A stretch of 5,894 nt of DNA from positions 1 to 5,894 of the forward strand of contig JAATEU010000230.1 in assembly GCA_015655565.1 (NCBI GenBank), in the 5' to 3' direction. Position 1 is the stretch's first letter. Each line of letters opens with the position of its first letter. The notes beneath the pieces were generated by a model. That model did no database searches, had not been told where the DNA came from, and worked only from the letters and a program-made list of their open reading frames with translations. Below are positions 4,906-5,894 of this stretch, piece after piece. Position numbers and translations under genes: made by a program. The stretch comes from Clostridiales bacterium. Its GTDB lineage: Bacteria > Bacillota > Clostridia > Lachnospirales > Lachnospiraceae.

Positions 4906-5859
4906 ATGAAAGAAATAGTTACGGTACTCGGAACTATAAAAAAAGAAGATTTGGGATTTTGCCAATGCCACGAACATATTATGCTCAGTAAAGGAAAGTC
5001 CTTTGAAGTGAATCCTGTATTGTGCCTGGATGATTTGGAGAAAAGTTTGAAGGAAGTAAAACATTATCACCATGCCGGGGGCAATACAATATTGGAAGCA
5101 CAGCCTGGGGGCTGCAATAGAATGACGGAAGAACTGGTATATATATCTCGAAAATCAGGAGTACATATTATTGCATCAACAGGCTTCCATAAGCTGATTT
5201 TTTATCCGGATAATCATTGGATTTTTTCAGAACCACAGGAAAAATTAGAATCTTTTTTTGTCAGTGAATTAACAAAGGGAATGTATACGGATGCCGACAA
5301 CGGACTTCCGGTGCATCAATGCAGTGCAAGGGCAGGCTTTATTAAAACTGCCCTGGACGTAGAGGGGCTGTCTCCAATGTATATAAAACTGTTTTCGGCA
5401 GCTGTTGGTGCAGCCTTAAAGGCCAACCGTTTTATTATGGTTCATATTGAACAAAACGCTGATCCGGTCTTACTTTTGGAATTTCTTAAAGAAAAGGGGA
5501 TGAAGCCTGGAAATCTTATGTTCTGTCATTTGGCTCGTGCATGCAAAGATATCAAAATTCTGAAAAAAATTTTAAGTGCAGGGGTTTATTTGGAGTTTGA
5601 TACAATTGGCAGATTTAAATATCATAGTGATGAACATGAAATTCAGATTATTAAAGAATTAATGTCTGAGGGCTATGAAAATCAATTGATGTTTTCTTTG
5701 GATACAACAAGAGCCCGTTTTAAGACGTATGATGAAAATGCAGTAGGTCTTGATTATATACTGACAACTTTTGTGCCAAACATGAAAAAATCAGGTATTA
5801 CAGTAGAGCAGATCATTAAGATTTCAAATAAAAACTGTATTAAGCTTTTAGCTGAATGA
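4906..5859 (+). CDS. Phosphotriesterase-superfamily metal hydrolase, possibly a sugar lactonase
   Basis: A 317-residue TIM-barrel amidohydrolase-superfamily protein of the phosphotriesterase-related branch, usual length 310-360. An ATG 12 bases earlier would add four residues but lacks a ribosome binding site. The binuclear metal site looks complete: H22 and H24 in CHEH; K147 in GFIK, the lysine carboxylated in this family; H180 in MVHIEQ; H208 in CHLAR; and D266 in SLDTTR. Order and spacing parallel the ligands of bacterial phosphotriesterase (55, 57, 169, 201, 230, 301). Basic residues near the barrel mouth, in EFDTIGRFKYH (about 230-240) and DTTRARFK (266-273), could bind a phosphate or carboxylate group. 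Characterised relatives include lactonases, some acting on phosphorylated sugar lactones, and organophosphate hydrolases. Lactone hydrolysis is my preferred inference because the operon carries three dehydrogenases. The N-terminus shows no signal peptide, so it is cytoplasmic. Confidence 0.85.
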   Translation: MKEIVTVLGTIKKEDLGFCQCHEHIMLSKGKSFEVNPVLCLDDLEKSLKEVKHYHHAGGNTILEAQPGGCNRMTEELVYISRKSGVHIIASTGFHKLIFYPDNHWIFSEPQEKLESFFVSELTKGMYTDADNGLPVHQCSARAGFIKTALDVEGLSPMYIKLFSAAVGAALKANRFIMVHIEQNADPVLLLEFLKEKGMKPGNLMFCHLARACKDIKILKKILSAGVYLEFDTIGRFKYHSDEHEIQIIKELMSEGYENQLMFSLDTTRARFKTYDENAVGLDYILTTFVPNMKKSGITVEQIIKISNKNCIKLLAE

Positions 5860-5887
5860 CATCAACATAAGAATAAGTTGGAAGCAA

Positions 5888-5894
5888 ATGAATA
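5888..5894 (+). CDS. Possible start of a further operon gene, cut by the window edge
   Basis: An ATG at 5888-5890 follows a weak GGA-type ribosome binding site (GGAAG, 5880-5884), 28 bases after the hydrolase stop. Only two codons are visible, so nothing can be said about the product. The short gap and same strand fit continuation of the operon. Confidence 0.25.

Noticed and set aside
1..5894. CRISPR array, tRNA or rRNA genes
   Set aside because: No regularly spaced direct repeats, no cloverleaf and no rRNA-like segments were seen in reading the window.

Overview
The window looks like a chromosomal segment of a low-GC Firmicute, most likely a clostridium of the Lachnospiraceae type. This is inferred from the AT-rich intergenic DNA, strong AGGAG-like ribosome binding sites, A/T-ending codons, one TTG start, and enzyme types common in gut clostridia. 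No species can be named from the sequence alone.

Layout. Positions 1-129 hold the possible tail of an unseen upstream gene. Positions 130-588 encode a small unrecognised two-helix membrane protein, followed by a GC-rich hairpin at 686-723 that resembles an intrinsic terminator. On the minus strand, 799-1023 is a remnant of a glycerol-dehydrogenase-type gene (about 75 of roughly 365 residues). A 320-base AT-rich control region (1024-1345) follows, with several dyads. It leads into five plus-strand genes that fill the rest of the window: a zinc-type medium-chain dehydrogenase (1346-2380), a short-chain dehydrogenase (2442-3218), a divergent shikimate-dehydrogenase-fold protein (3291-4232), a cupin-type phosphoglucose isomerase homologue (4248-4838), and a phosphotriesterase-superfamily metal hydrolase, possibly a lactonase (4906-5859). 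A sixth gene may start at 5888.

How the genes may work together. The genes are co-directional, with gaps of 15 to 72 bases and no obvious internal terminator, so they probably form one operon. Three oxidoreductases, an aldose/ketose-phosphate isomerase fold and a lactonase-like hydrolase together suggest oxidative breakdown or remodelling of a sugar, polyol, sugar phosphate or cyclitol. In one possible scheme, hydroxyl groups are oxidised, an aldose/ketose pair is interconverted, and a lactone is opened to a sugar acid. I do not recognise this gene set as a named pathway. No transporter, kinase, aldolase or regulator lies in the window, so substrate and order of steps remain inference. The combination, and the unusual active-site motifs of the shikimate-dehydrogenase-like protein, are the best candidates for something undescribed.

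RNA-level structure is also notable. There are two back-to-back perfect hairpins between the fourth and fifth genes, and an inverted repeat joining the stop codon of the second gene to the start codon of the third.
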